From positions 1 through 16,808 of the forward strand of contig JACNLR010000123.1 of assembly GCA_014381385.1 (NCBI GenBank): a DNA stretch of 16,808 bases, in the 5' to 3' direction. Source of the stretch: Planctomycetota bacterium (GTDB lineage Bacteria > Planctomycetota > Phycisphaerae > Phycisphaerales > SM1A02). Under the pieces are notes generated by a model. It ran no database searches and was not told where the DNA came from. It saw nothing but the letters and a program-made list of their open reading frames with translations. This document shows, piece after piece, positions 1 through 7,809 of this stretch (the stretch's first letter is position 1; each line of letters opens with the position of its first letter). The position numbers were made by a program, and so were the translations under genes.

Positions 1-883
1 GAGATTTGATAACCTTGCCGGGGAGAATATCAGTTTCAAGTTCGATTTCCTGGCCGATATGCAAAAATGGAATCTCTGTTTCATGCGCTTCAAGCATAAC
101 CCAAACCGTATCAAGGTTTGCAATTTGGAAAAGTTTTTGTCCTGTTTTAACGTACTCCCCCGAAACGATTTCTCTTGCTATCACAACGCCATCTATCGGC
201 GATGTAATGACAATAGTGTCGCTCGGATTCTCATCGTTTTCTAATCCATCTATTTGTGCTTCGTTTAGACCCCACCTCGCTAATTTTTTTCTTGCAGAAG
301 TGTAGGTTTCTTTTGCGGTTCTTGCGATGATTGAATCACCTTTTATTCGATTAACGCTGTTAGCAGCTTCTTGGAGTTCACTTTTTGCAACTAATAGTTC
401 TGGGCTATAGATGTTTGCAAGGGCATCGCCCGAAGTAACAACAGCGCCAGTAAAATCAACATACAACTCGTCGATTCTTCCGGGGAACCAAGCAGTAATC
501 GTCGCTTGTGTTCTTTCATCAGTTTCTACACTTCCTACAAGTTGAATAACCCGCCTTGGAAACGCACGTATGACTGGAGCAACTTCGATTTGAGCGCGCT
601 TCATTGCTGAATCGCTCATTGCAATCGCGTTTGGAGGTACGTTGTCTGCTCCTGCTGGGACTGGAATGAGGTCCATAAAGCAAATTGGGCAGACGGCGTC
701 TTTGTCAGTAGTTCTAAATTGCGGATGCATCGAACATGTATATTCGGCTGCAGCGATTGCTTCCTCTTGGTTTACAGTTTCGTTGTCATGCTCAATATTT
801 ACAGTCGCACTTGAACATTTTCCAAGTGAAAAGGCGACGATGACCAGCACAAACACACCAATAATAAGAATGGTTTTTTTCAT
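1..883 (-). CDS. CusB/CzcB-type membrane-fusion protein of a heavy-metal RND efflux pump (partial, 3' end off window)
   Basis: Periplasmic adaptor that would join an inner-membrane RND pump to the outer-membrane channel encoded just upstream. I translated it by hand; about 294 codons are present and the frame is open to the window edge. Residues 4-21 form one hydrophobic anchor. Residues 48-75 form a heavy-metal-binding domain (YTCSMHP, then CPICFMDLIP) with Cys50, Met52, His53, Cys65, Cys68 and Met70 as likely ligands; the family usually has CPICGMDL, so Phe69 is a small deviation. After it come the barrel-sandwich halves: AWFPGRIDELYVDFTGAVV, an alpha-hairpin region, and SPIDGVVIAREIVSGEYV. 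The start ATG at 883-881 overlaps the TolC stop as ATGA, with GGAG about 8 nt upstream, so translation is coupled. The HMBD suggests Cu/Ag or similar soft metals, but the substrate is inference. A Cys at residue 23 is preceded by Lys, so I do not call a lipobox. Confidence 0.9.
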   Translation of the reverse strand, partial: MKKTILIIGVFVLVIVAFSLGKCSSATVNIEHDNETVNQEEAIAAAEYTCSMHPQFRTTDKDAVCPICFMDLIPVPAGADNVPPNAIAMSDSAMKRAQIEVAPVIRAFPRRVIQLVGSVETDERTQATITAWFPGRIDELYVDFTGAVVTSGDALANIYSPELLVAKSELQEAANSVNRIKGDSIIARTAKETYTSARKKLARWGLNEAQIDGLENDENPSDTIVITSPIDGVVIAREIVSGEYVKTGQKLFQIANLDTVWVMLEAHETEIPFLHIGQEIELETDILPGKVIKS

Positions 884-2277
884 TTCGTTTTCTCCAAAGT
901 GACTGCTCCGCCAACAATTCTAGAAATTGCTGCATCTGCTTGTAGTGCGACAACGTAACTCCGCTGCAAGTTCCGCTGTAGTTCTAACAAGGTGCGTTGT
1001 GAATCGAGTAATTCAATTGCTTGTGTTTGCCCTGCTGAAAATGCTGCTACTGCGGTGCTCAGAGCATCTTCTGCACGTGGGATAAGAGCTGTTTCGTAAA
1101 ATGCAATGCTACGCAGCGCATCGTCGCGTTGATACATGGCTTCCGAAATGGCTTCTTGCAATTTGTGTAAAAGACTTTTTTTCGCTGCAATTGCTGCAAG
1201 TTGTTTTGCTAACGCCTCTTCTTTTGCAGCGTCGTATTTTGTTTGGTTCAGTGGAATGGTAAATCCAATAACTCCCATAATGGGATTGCTACCAGCATCG
1301 GGTGTTGAGGGGTCAAGTGGATCGCCTAAGTTCGTGTACGTTACGCCTGCAGTCCATTTTGGCTTTGCGTCTAACTCTGCCACTTTAATAGCAAGTGCTT
1401 GTGCGTTGATGCTCTCGTTTTGCGCTTGCACAAGAGGGTTATTGACCATAAGCCGCATAGCTTCTTTATGTGTAATTCCACTTAGAGACAATGAAATTGT
1501 TTTTGGCAATGCAAATGCTGCATCGCTTTTTCGCGCCAAAGTAGCATTGAGTGATGCAATTCTTGGGTTTTTTAAGTTGCGAAGTTGGATTAGTTTGTCT
1601 TCAAGTTTGCCAAGTTCAACTTGTAGTCGAATTAGTTTATCGTGGCTTGTCGTGTCGACTTCATAACCGAGCCTTGCGAGTCGTTCTGTTTCGAACAGTA
1701 ACTCAAACGATTGCTCTACAACTTCAATCTCTTGGTTAAGGTCAACAAGAGAAGCCCACTGATTCACTATTTTTTCAAACAGGGTCAACCGCTTCATCTC
1801 ATATTCATGCCATTTGACTTGAGCCAATGCGGTTGCAACGTCTCCTTTTGCATCAAGCAATCCCCACCAAGGGAATGATTGCGTAAGCGAAAGTTGTTGT
1901 TCCATTGGACCCGTGCGTGTTTGGATTTCTTGAATGAAATATCCAAACGAAACCTTCGGGTCGGCGAGAGCGGATACTTGAGGGATGCGAGAAAGCGAAG
2001 CTTTCCATGTATAAAAAGCACTCTCTAGTTCGGGTGCCTGCAGTGAACCGTAGAGTAAGCATTGCTGCAACGAAGCATCTTCAAGTAAGTTAGGCATGGG
2101 TGCCTTTTCTTTTCCGCCATCATACGTAGGTATAACGTCATGCGAAAGAATCGTGCCTGCGAAGTGAATTGTCTGCCCAGTGGTGTACGGGATTTTGGAC
2201 ATCGAGGGTCCATTTGCGCAACCAAAGAAAACGGCTGGTGAAACGCCAACGAATAGAAGGCGAAAGAAGTATTTCAT
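880..2277 (-). CDS. TolC/CusC-type outer-membrane efflux lipoprotein
   Basis: 465-residue outer-membrane factor, the exit duct of a tripartite metal efflux pump. The N-terminus MKYFFRLLFVGVSPAVFFGC is a signal peptide ending in a lipobox-like sequence with Cys20, as in CusC-type lipoproteins. The rest is alanine- and leucine-rich and largely alpha-helical, with two OEP-like halves (roughly residues 65-270 and 275-450). The second half contains NPLVQAQNESINAQALAIKV, and the C-terminal helices contain the AAFSAGQTQAIELLDSQRTL segment typical of the family. GAGGAA lies 8 nt before the start ATG, which supports this start. The stop overlaps the membrane-fusion protein start (ATGA). It lies 90 bp downstream of the cysteine-rich gene with a hairpin in the gap. 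Assignment to metal efflux rather than drug efflux rests on the HMBD of the neighbouring adaptor. Confidence 0.9.
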   Translation of the reverse strand: MKYFFRLLFVGVSPAVFFGCANGPSMSKIPYTTGQTIHFAGTILSHDVIPTYDGGKEKAPMPNLLEDASLQQCLLYGSLQAPELESAFYTWKASLSRIPQVSALADPKVSFGYFIQEIQTRTGPMEQQLSLTQSFPWWGLLDAKGDVATALAQVKWHEYEMKRLTLFEKIVNQWASLVDLNQEIEVVEQSFELLFETERLARLGYEVDTTSHDKLIRLQVELGKLEDKLIQLRNLKNPRIASLNATLARKSDAAFALPKTISLSLSGITHKEAMRLMVNNPLVQAQNESINAQALAIKVAELDAKPKWTAGVTYTNLGDPLDPSTPDAGSNPIMGVIGFTIPLNQTKYDAAKEEALAKQLAAIAAKKSLLHKLQEAISEAMYQRDDALRSIAFYETALIPRAEDALSTAVAAFSAGQTQAIELLDSQRTLLELQRNLQRSYVVALQADAAISRIVGGAVTLEKTK

Positions 2278-2315
2278 TTGTAGGGTTCCTCATCAAAACC
2301 AAAGTACTTAACAAT

Positions 2316-2343
2316 TGCACTCGCTTTGGATTATGCGAGTGCA
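2316..2343 (-). other. intercistronic perfect hairpin (9-bp stem, 10-nt loop)
   Basis: TGCACTCGC (2316-2324) is exactly complementary to GCGAGTGCA (2335-2343), with a 10-nt loop. It sits in the 90-bp gap between the cysteine-rich gene and the TolC gene. No T-tract follows on the minus strand (the next bases are ATTGTTAAG), so it is not a classical terminator. It could be an mRNA-stabilising or processing hairpin that sets the ratio of the small protein to the pump, or a protein-binding dyad. The structure is seen; the function is inferred. Confidence 0.5.
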
Positions 2344-2367
2344 TAGTATTCCTAAGGGGTCAATGAG

Positions 2368-2721
2368 TTAATTCTGCCAGCGACCAAGGAGCGCCTGTCT
2401 ACAGTTGTTTGTGCAGGCAATTCTCAACGTTTTTGCTGTTAGACTGATTTCACCATTTGCTACCTTTGCTGGTAACGAAACTGCAGCGGTTGCTGCAGGC
2501 GGTGCAAAGTCTATAGAGAAGATTGTGAAGGGCGTTTTTGCTGGAGCAGGGGTCTCTTCACGTTTCTGCTCACACGCACATCCATTTGCTGCGCACTTGC
2601 AACATCCACCACAGCAAGACATCTTTTGAGATGCTTGGACATTCTCGCTTGCAGCGTGCACAGGCACGGCAAATTGCAGAGTCTGGAGGATAAGTAGAAG
2701 TATTGGCAGCAATCGCAACAT
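2368..2721 (-). CDS. small secreted cysteine-rich (metallothionein-like) protein of the metal-efflux operon
   Basis: 117 residues that I cannot assign to a named family. Residues 1-23 are a clear signal peptide (leucine-rich core, cleavage probably after VHA). The mature protein starts with a dense cysteine cluster: Cys36, 37, 40, 41, 43, 48 and 50 within CCGGCCKCAANGCAC. A Pro/Ala-rich stretch (57-85) and a final CxxxC pair (Cys103, Cys107) follow, nine cysteines in all. This looks like a soft-metal-binding protein exported to the periplasm or outer membrane. Its place at the head of an operon with a TolC channel and an HMBD-bearing adaptor supports a role in metal sequestration or delivery to the pump. 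An in-frame stop just upstream of the ATG (inside the -10 sequence) fixes the start. There is no Shine-Dalgarno sequence. The metal-binding role is inference from cysteine density and context. Confidence 0.8.
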   Translation of the reverse strand: MLRLLPILLLILQTLQFAVPVHAASENVQASQKMSCCGGCCKCAANGCACEQKREETPAPAKTPFTIFSIDFAPPAATAAVSLPAKVANGEISLTAKTLRIACTNNCRQALLGRWQN

Positions 2722-2727
2722 AATGGA

Positions 2728-2742
2728 GTAGAATTATACTAC
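2728..2742 (-). promoter_or_regulatory. TATAAT -10 inside a GTAG-N7-CTAC dyad, promoter/operator of the metal-efflux operon
   Basis: On the minus strand a perfect TATAAT occupies 2738-2733, centred in the dyad GTAG-N7-CTAC (2728-2742). No good -35 hexamer is visible 16-19 nt upstream, which would fit an activator-dependent or operator-controlled promoter. Expected initiation near 2726 leaves only about 5 nt before the ATG at 2721. The regulator is not in the window. Confidence 0.5.
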
Positions 2743-2748
2743 GTTTTT

Positions 2749-2757
2749 TGTGATAAT
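2749..2757 (+). promoter_or_regulatory. mutY: extended -10 (TG-T-GATAAT), probable mutY promoter
   Basis: The 86 bp between the divergent cysteine-rich gene and the mutY GTG contain TGTGATAAT on the plus strand, an extended -10 sequence. No convincing -35 is visible. Initiation near 2764 would give a leader of about 44 nt to the GTG at 2808, or about 5 nt to the TTG at 2769. Confidence 0.35.
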
Positions 2758-2807
2758 CTATTGCCTTTTTGGCTCAATTTTACGTCCGACTTGATTATTC
2801 TTCTACT

Positions 2808-3842
2808 GTGGCGCGAAAAGAAACGACAAAAAAGGAAATTACTTCCTGTATTGAGAAGTGGTTTTTAAAAACTGCTCGTGTTTTTCCATGGAGGGAGGAG
2901 GATTTTCCATGGGGGCGAATTGTGAGTGAGTTTATGGCACAGCAAACTCAAATCGATAGAGTTGCAGCGCGATGGCCAGAATTGATGAGTCGATTCCCAA
3001 CACCTGAAAGTTTGAGCAGTAGCGATGAGCAAGAGATTCTATCGCTTTGGCAGGGGCTTGGATATTACAGAAGAGCGAAAAATCTTAAACAATCGGCTGA
3101 GGTAATGACACAGAATTTCGCTGGAGAGGTTCCAAGCGAGGTCAATGAATTGCTTAGTCTACCGGGTGTTGGTAAATATACTGCAGGTGCAGTTGCTTCT
3201 ATCGCTTTTGATAAAAGAGTGCCAATTGTTGATACAAATGTCCACAGAGTCTTGTGTAGGTTGTTTAACAATTCAAACGAACCTATACCATCAAAGTGGA
3301 CATGGGATATGGCAGAAGAGTTGGTAAAGGTTTGTAGATCTCCAAAAATTTTTAATGAAGGGTTAATGGAGTTTGGCGCGGTAATCTGTACGCCTAAATC
3401 TCCTGAATGTAACGGTTGCCCTATGCAATCGAAATGCGAAGCGTATGGAAAAGGATTGCAGAACCAGATACCCAAGCCAAAGAAAAGCCTGCCCAGAAAG
3501 CAAGAACACCATTACGCAGTTGTCGTACAAAGTGGCGAAGAATTGGGGTTTGAACAGCGATCGAGTAAAGGGCTTTGGGCGGACATGTGGCAAGTTCCCA
3601 CAGTTGATTCTTCTAGAACATTAAACAAGCATGAAGTCTCTGAAATGTTGCAATTGGAAAGTGAATTGTCAAGGATTGGTTCGTTTGAGCATATCCTTTC
3701 TCATAGAATTATCTCGTTTACGGTGTTTTCATGCAGAATGAGTCGTGATTCTCGATTTACATGGTTAAAGAGCGAAGATCTTGCAGAATTGCCTTTAGCA
3801 TCAGCCCAACGCAAAGTACTCGCTGTACACTGCGTTACATGA
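2808..3842 (+). CDS. mutY: A/G-specific adenine glycosylase MutY
   Basis: Base-excision repair enzyme that removes adenine mispaired with 8-oxoguanine. Residue numbers here count from an alternative upstream TTG at 2769. The HhH-GPD glycosylase domain spans about residues 30-205: VSEFMAQQTQ carries catalytic Glu54, LPGVGKYTAGAVAS is the helix-hairpin-helix, and VDTNVHRV carries catalytic Asp155. The [4Fe-4S] motif C-x6-C-x2-C-x5-C is intact (Cys207, 214, 217, 223). The C-terminal NUDIX-like 8-oxoG recognition domain starts near residue 247 and includes HILSHR, resembling the FSH loop. I prefer the GTG at 2808 because it matches the usual family N-terminus and leaves a reasonable leader after the candidate promoter. 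The TTG at 2769 (357 aa) remains possible, and neither has a clear Shine-Dalgarno sequence. The stop overlaps the next ATG (ATGA). Confidence 0.95.
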   Translation: MARKETTKKEITSCIEKWFLKTARVFPWREEDFPWGRIVSEFMAQQTQIDRVAARWPELMSRFPTPESLSSSDEQEILSLWQGLGYYRRAKNLKQSAEVMTQNFAGEVPSEVNELLSLPGVGKYTAGAVASIAFDKRVPIVDTNVHRVLCRLFNNSNEPIPSKWTWDMAEELVKVCRSPKIFNEGLMEFGAVICTPKSPECNGCPMQSKCEAYGKGLQNQIPKPKKSLPRKQEHHYAVVVQSGEELGFEQRSSKGLWADMWQVPTVDSSRTLNKHEVSEMLQLESELSRIGSFEHILSHRIISFTVFSCRMSRDSRFTWLKSEDLAELPLASAQRKVLAVHCVT

Positions 3843-5470
3843 AATTTACAACATCAATCGTATTTACATTCGTCTGTTTCTTTACTGCAAATACGAATGC
3901 AGAATATCCAAGGGACTTTGTTTCGGGAGAAGCATTGGGTGTACTCTCGATTCGCGACGGTGAGAGTATCAATACACTCGCAAAAATAGCCAGCAAGCAA
4001 GCAGGTTTTGATGCAAATGAAGATGTGCTTGCAAATTACTTATCTCTGTTTATTGAAAATTCAAGTGATATAGATTTTTCCAATGAGGTGCTTCTTGCTA
4101 TCGAACCAACTGTAGTTGCGGAAGGTCAAAAATCAGGTGGGTTGTTTGGACCTATGCCGCACCTTGTCTTTATCTGTAAACCAAAAGCGAACAGACAACT
4201 TCAATTGAACAAATCGTATTTAACGACAAGTGTACTCGAGGATGGTTGGTTTATTGCAACAGGTGGTATGGTAGTGAATGATCCCAAAACATACCGTAAG
4301 TCTCCGATTTTAGACAACTTGAAAAGCAAACAAATAAGTATGTCAATCGAGTTTGGTGCACTATGGAAAAAGTTCGGACCAATTGCACAGATGACGGGTG
4401 GTATGTTGGTCGGTGGATTGAATAAGCCTGGAGCGGATGGGTTGATATCAGCAGAAACGAAAAAAACAGCAAATGCCTCGCGTAAAGCGTTTGGTGAACT
4501 CATGAAGTTTTGCAGCACACTAGACGCAATTTCACTCGACGTAGGCATTAAAGATTTTAAATTAGTTTCAAACTTGAAGATTTCAACTTTAGAACCAACG
4601 GACGTTTCAGTTGACAATCAAGCGATGAACCAAATGGCATCACTATTAGCAGATGACATGGTGCAGTATGGGATGTCTGGTGAGTTAACACGAACCTTGT
4701 TAGAAAATGATTTCTCAGCATTGCAGAGTGCTATTGGTTATGAGTCACCGCATATTCTCATTACTCAAGGCATGAAATTGCTTTCTGACCTTTCAAATGA
4801 TAATGTTGTCTCATATAGTCTTTCCGACAAGAATGGCTTAGCGATTGCAGCACTGACGCAAGTTGAAAGCCAAAAAGAATATCTAGCAGCAATTCCGAAT
4901 TTGATGAGTGAGTTTACTGGCTTACTATTGAATGAAGCAAATCTCTCCGCAACACCATCTTCAAAATCAGATAATACATGGGATATAGCAATGATCGGTT
5001 CAGACGCGGAAGACCAAAAAGCAATGGACGCAGTTTTTCCTCCAGGCGATACACTGAGATTTAAAAAGTACGGGAAGGATAAAATTTCGATCGCCCTAGG
5101 TCCAAAAAAATGGAAATCACTTACGCGGAAGCACGCTTCTCCGCTTGCGAAGTTAATTAAACAGCACAAGAAAGTTTCGGTTCAATTCGCAATGACCATC
5201 AATGCAAGAGAGTGTATGTTTGGTTTTCTCAACATTGCAAAGAAATTTAAGAGTAGTAATGTAACCGTTGGGATCAAATCTTCACCATCTGCAAAGATAT
5301 CAATGATCTACGGGAAAGACAACTCTGGTTACGTTGGGCAATTCTCAATTGATATTATGGGCATCGCACAGTTAAGTAAAGATGTCAGTGAAGTGACGCA
5401 AGCGAATAAGGAAACCACTGCTTCACAAAAAGAATCTGATGGAAAATTGAAATCTAGCGGGAAAAAATAA
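3839..5470 (+). CDS. secreted protein of unknown function, coupled to mutY
   Basis: 543 residues that I do not recognise. Residues 1-21 are a signal peptide (MKFTTSIVFTFVCFFTANTNA), so the mature protein is exported; no membrane segment or lipobox follows. The body mixes short beta-rich and helical stretches. Segments such as PMPHLVFICKPKANRQ and the repeated pattern of a hydrophobic strand followed by a Gly/Ser loop suggest a globular alpha/beta secreted domain. The C-terminus (last ~30 residues) is a lysine- and serine-rich, probably disordered tail. I see only one cysteine cluster-free arrangement and no catalytic motif I can name. The ATG at 3839 overlaps the mutY stop (ATGA), so it is probably expressed from the mutY promoter. 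It ends 9 bp from the convergent PgpH gene. A longer reading frame starts at 3761 inside mutY, but the signal peptide argues for 3839. Confidence 0.8.
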   Translation: MKFTTSIVFTFVCFFTANTNAEYPRDFVSGEALGVLSIRDGESINTLAKIASKQAGFDANEDVLANYLSLFIENSSDIDFSNEVLLAIEPTVVAEGQKSGGLFGPMPHLVFICKPKANRQLQLNKSYLTTSVLEDGWFIATGGMVVNDPKTYRKSPILDNLKSKQISMSIEFGALWKKFGPIAQMTGGMLVGGLNKPGADGLISAETKKTANASRKAFGELMKFCSTLDAISLDVGIKDFKLVSNLKISTLEPTDVSVDNQAMNQMASLLADDMVQYGMSGELTRTLLENDFSALQSAIGYESPHILITQGMKLLSDLSNDNVVSYSLSDKNGLAIAALTQVESQKEYLAAIPNLMSEFTGLLLNEANLSATPSSKSDNTWDIAMIGSDAEDQKAMDAVFPPGDTLRFKKYGKDKISIALGPKKWKSLTRKHASPLAKLIKQHKKVSVQFAMTINARECMFGFLNIAKKFKSSNVTVGIKSSPSAKISMIYGKDNSGYVGQFSIDIMGIAQLSKDVSEVTQANKETTASQKESDGKLKSSGKK

Positions 5471-5479
5471 CAAGTGGGT

Positions 5480-7804
5480 TTAGCCAGCCAAGTCGCCTTT
5501 CTTTTCCGCTTCCACGACTTCAGGGTCACTCGGGTCAGGAGTATTGCCTTCTGGATATTTAATTCTTGTGTGATAGATCGAGTTTAGACGGGCAATAATT
5601 GCGTCTTCTATTATTGCAAGTTCACAAAAAGTTAAACCACATGCGTCAAGTTGGTGGTCGAGTAACCGCTTTCTAGACAAATCGCGTACAAGTGCTTCGA
5701 TGCGCGCTGGGTTTGGATCCGGCATCGCTCTTGACGCAGATTCAACAGCATCAGCAATCATCAGGATTGCGGCTTCTTTTGTCTTTGGTTTTGGTCCTGG
5801 GTAACGGAATTGCATCGCATTGATTGATTCACCTGTTTCATCTGCCTCTCGTAGTGCAGCGTGGTAAAAATACTCAACCAGTGTCGTACCGTGGTGCGCT
5901 TCGATAAAGTGCAGAATTACTCTTGGCAAATCGTATTCTTTTCCTAATTCAATCCCATCTTTGACGTGCCCGATGATGACAAGCAAACTCATCGACGGTT
6001 TTAAATCTTTGTGCCTGTTATACCCTGTTTGGTTTTCGACAAAGTACTCGGGCTTATTCATTTTGCCAATGTCGTGATAGAGTCCACCTACATACGCAAG
6101 GAGAGAATCGCCACCAATCGCCTCTGTAGCAGTTTCTGCAATGTCTGCGACTTGCCTTGAGTGGTTGAAAGTGCCAGGAGCAAGGTGTTGCAATTGCTGG
6201 AGCAATGGTTTTCTCGGGTCACGCAAATCTGCAAGTGTCATTCCAGTTGTTATATCAAATACACTTTCAATACTTGGAAGAATTCCAAGGACGAAGAAGC
6301 CAACGACAAGTGCTGAAACACCCGCAACGATTGCATTTGTAAGAATCTGCTCCCAAGCAATGGACAAATCTGGCACCTCTGCGAGACCTAGGAAGAGGCT
6401 TCCTATCGCAAAACCAATGGCAGCCACAGCAGAAGCATTAATGAGTGATTGACGCTGTCTCACTTCTTTTAACTGGCCAACCATGAGTCCGCAGCCAGCA
6501 ATAAGGAGAATAAACCAAGCGATTGGTTGAGAAAGCCCCATCGTAACGAGCGCGCACTGCATAAACGCAATAAACATTCCCATTCGTTGTCCGTATGCCA
6601 ATGATGCAATAGTTACAGCAAGCAGAGTCGGAATTATTGCTGCAGCATATAGAAAGACCGGTGCTTGTAGAGTAACAACGACAGAGAGCCCAAGCATGAT
6701 TGCCATCAATGCGCAAAGAGCAAAGAGCCGCAGGGAATTTTTAGCAATGCGAGCGTTGGTTACAGTTGTATAGGCACCTATGAAAATTGCTAACATCGCA
6801 AGTAAGCCTATTGAACCAATCCTAGGAAGCCATCGTTCTATGAAGGAAGCCGAAGATAAGAAATGTTTCTGTTCGAGGATTGCGTTTTCATATTGGGTTG
6901 CAGTTATTGAGTCACCGCGTCGCCAAATGATTTCGCCGCGAAGGTGTTTCACGATTACGGGTTCAATGGATTCCGCTGCAACCCCTGCACGGGCTTGTGT
7001 GTCCTCCACATCAATTTGAATACTGGGCAAGTGCTCACTTAATAGTCTTGCGACAATAATAGGCACTAAAGATTCAGTAAATCCATTGTTACTTACCAAC
7101 TCAGAAAGTTTTAGGTCTGCTTTGTCACCAATGTTGGCAGGCAGGGCAACTGCATCCGCTTGGTATGGTCGCGTAACTCTTCCAGCGCCGCCAAAGAGTT
7201 CGCGGTTGGACGGTGCGGTTGTTGTAAACCCTTGATACTCTTCGCTTGTGAGAAGAGGCGTTTGTTTTTGTAGATTTTGAATTAACTTTGCTGCAGAACG
7301 CCTCCAAGCAAAAGTAGGTTCACCATCAGTTGACATAGATTGGAGTGCTACTAGCGATTCTTGCGTCAACAAAAAATCTTTTACAAGTTCTGGTGTTACA
7401 TCTTCAAGTGTTGTTTTACCAGAAACCGCTGCAGGTAAACCAGTTAGGCTTGCTTTTAATCGGTCTATGAAGGAGGTATTTACCGTATAAATTTTTGGCG
7501 AAGAGTTGCGAGCTTCTTCTTGTTTTGCAGCAGTTGCGGTAGCGTCTTCAAATTGAAAATCTAAACGTTTAATTCGCGTCTGGGATGCAATTTGTCCATC
7601 TTGAACTTTAATTTGTTCTCGGGACCACGTTGTGAGTGTTGAAACGACGGCTAGAAATATGAAAATGATAAAGCAAGTTCGCAAAAAGTCAGGTCGCTGA
7701 AGTAAATGGGTAATGCTAAAAGAGTCTTTTGGTACATTTTTGAGTACCGTCTCTCTTCGGCTTTTACCAATTCCTTTACTTTTTTGTCCTGTTGATTTTG
7801 CCAT
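5480..7804 (-). CDS. pgpH: PgpH/YqfF-like 7TM-HD c-di-AMP phosphodiesterase
   Basis: 774-residue integral membrane phosphohydrolase. Family members hydrolyse cyclic di-AMP to pApA. In order: a basic cytoplasmic N-terminus (1-40), one transmembrane helix (about 41-60), an extracytoplasmic 7TMR-HDED-type domain (about 62-325), a bundle of hydrophobic helices (about 330-510) and a cytoplasmic HD domain (about 540-745). All metal and catalytic residues expected of PgpH are present: His548 (FNHSRQ), His577-Asp578 (YHDIGK), His613 (IGHVKDG), His637-His638 (AHHGT) and Asp685 (MIADAVES). The acidic C-terminal tail (750-774) looks disordered. The gene starts 5 nt after the stop of the SPOR lipoprotein and has no strong Shine-Dalgarno sequence, so it is probably coupled to it. 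A c-di-AMP cyclase is expected elsewhere in the genome. Function follows from the family; substrate specificity is untested here. Confidence 0.92.
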   Translation of the reverse strand: MAKSTGQKSKGIGKSRRETVLKNVPKDSFSITHLLQRPDFLRTCFIIFIFLAVVSTLTTWSREQIKVQDGQIASQTRIKRLDFQFEDATATAAKQEEARNSSPKIYTVNTSFIDRLKASLTGLPAAVSGKTTLEDVTPELVKDFLLTQESLVALQSMSTDGEPTFAWRRSAAKLIQNLQKQTPLLTSEEYQGFTTTAPSNRELFGGAGRVTRPYQADAVALPANIGDKADLKLSELVSNNGFTESLVPIIVARLLSEHLPSIQIDVEDTQARAGVAAESIEPVIVKHLRGEIIWRRGDSITATQYENAILEQKHFLSSASFIERWLPRIGSIGLLAMLAIFIGAYTTVTNARIAKNSLRLFALCALMAIMLGLSVVVTLQAPVFLYAAAIIPTLLAVTIASLAYGQRMGMFIAFMQCALVTMGLSQPIAWFILLIAGCGLMVGQLKEVRQRQSLINASAVAAIGFAIGSLFLGLAEVPDLSIAWEQILTNAIVAGVSALVVGFFVLGILPSIESVFDITTGMTLADLRDPRKPLLQQLQHLAPGTFNHSRQVADIAETATEAIGGDSLLAYVGGLYHDIGKMNKPEYFVENQTGYNRHKDLKPSMSLLVIIGHVKDGIELGKEYDLPRVILHFIEAHHGTTLVEYFYHAALREADETGESINAMQFRYPGPKPKTKEAAILMIADAVESASRAMPDPNPARIEALVRDLSRKRLLDHQLDACGLTFCELAIIEDAIIARLNSIYHTRIKYPEGNTPDPSDPEVVEAEKKGDLAG

Positions 7805-7809
7805 TTGGT

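Noticed and set aside
1136..1666. 176-aa plus-strand frame opposite the TolC gene
   Set aside because: Antisense shadow of a well-supported gene, with no recognisable domain.
3761..3838. Longer start for the secreted protein inside mutY
   Set aside because: The signal peptide starts at 3839, and the ATGA overlap with mutY is a typical coupled junction.
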